DNA from: Luteimonas abyssi | Lineage (GTDB): Bacteria; Pseudomonadota; Gammaproteobacteria; Xanthomonadales; Xanthomonadaceae | Length of the DNA stretch: 64,000 nt | Reading direction: 5' to 3' | Assembly (NCBI RefSeq): GCF_001482195.1 | Contig: NZ_KQ759763.1 | Span: 2,815,924-2,879,923, forward strand | Shown here: positions 63,955 through 64,000 of the stretch, piece by piece | Layout of the letters: every line of letters starts with the position of its first letter | Position numbering within the stretch: position 1 is the stretch's first letter | The notes under the pieces: model-generated | Databases searched by the model: none | The model's input: only the letters and a program-made list of their open reading frames with translations | What the model was told of the DNA's origin: nothing | Program-made: the position numbers and the translations under genes

Positions 63955-64000
63955 TCATGGCGACGGTGCTCCGGTCACGAATGCGCGCACGTCGGCAGCC
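63955..64000 (-). CDS. Possible 3' end of a gene lying beyond the right edge
   Basis: Open frame from the edge ending ADVRAFVTGAPSP at a TGA (63955-63957), which overlaps an ATG. Another frame is also open to the edge and ends at 63887, overlapping the RidA start. With only 46 nt visible I cannot decide which one is coding. Confidence 0.3.
   Translation of the reverse strand, partial: AADVRAFVTGAPSP

Overview
The window is about 64 kb of high-GC gammaproteobacterial chromosome. Gene content and order point to the Xanthomonadaceae/Lysobacteraceae (Luteimonas/Lysobacter-like). The supporting signs are sucCD next to pilSR-pilA-pilB-pilC-pilD-coaE, an rsmI-rnpB-mraZ junction, a dcw cluster with no murD, and ettA-glyA-nrdR-rib. 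I place it by family recognition only; no database search was possible. Almost everything is vertically inherited core genome. The accessory part is a small ccdAB toxin-antitoxin module, a DUF559 nuclease-like gene and three kinds of dispersed palindromic DNA.

Layout. 0-3 kb: 3' part of nadE off the left edge, an ECF sigma factor with a four-helix membrane protein, and a DUF559 gene beside a palindromic repeat cluster. 3-9 kb: sucD/sucC divergent from the two-component pair pilS/pilR. 9-18 kb: ccdAB, then the type IV pilus genes pilA (with a textbook sigma-54 promoter), pilB, pilC and pilD, then an MscS-type channel coupled to coaE. 18-25.5 kb: a Nudix/ThiE-like fusion, secA with unusual flanking hairpins, an M23 peptidase, a DciA-like gene and lpxC. 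25.7-40.4 kb: the division and cell-wall (dcw) cluster on the minus strand, mraZ-rsmH-ftsL-ftsI-murE-murF-mraY-ftsW-murC-ddl-ftsQ-ftsA-ftsZ. Most of its junctions are 1-4 nt overlaps; murG and murD are absent. 40.4-47.7 kb: the mraZ control region, rnpB (RNase P RNA), rsmI divergent from lpoA-yraN, an APC permease and a PatB/MalY aminotransferase. 47.9-55.4 kb: riboflavin/thiamine genes on the minus strand, glyA, nrdR-ribD, an FMN riboswitch with its own terminator, then ribE-ribBA-ribH-nusB-thiL. 55.5-59.5 kb: ettA, a P-loop kinase-like gene, map and pyrF on the plus strand. 59.8-64 kb: def, pncB, an M61-like peptidase and a RidA-family gene on the minus strand.

How the parts work together. 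PilS/PilR and sigma-54 drive pilA; PilD processes the pilin; PilB and PilC power and anchor assembly. The dcw genes form one long transcript, probably started from a strong sigma-70 promoter that overlaps a candidate MraZ operator and has a perfect DnaA box upstream. Riboflavin output is sensed by the FMN switch placed inside the rib gene run. I did not find a wholly new multi-gene system. The points most worth a second look are the loss of murG from the dcw cluster, the hairpins on both sides of secA, a perfect operator-like palindrome at ccdAB, two families of interspersed hairpin elements, a base-composition mosaic in the pil genes, and a structured non-coding block after pyrF.
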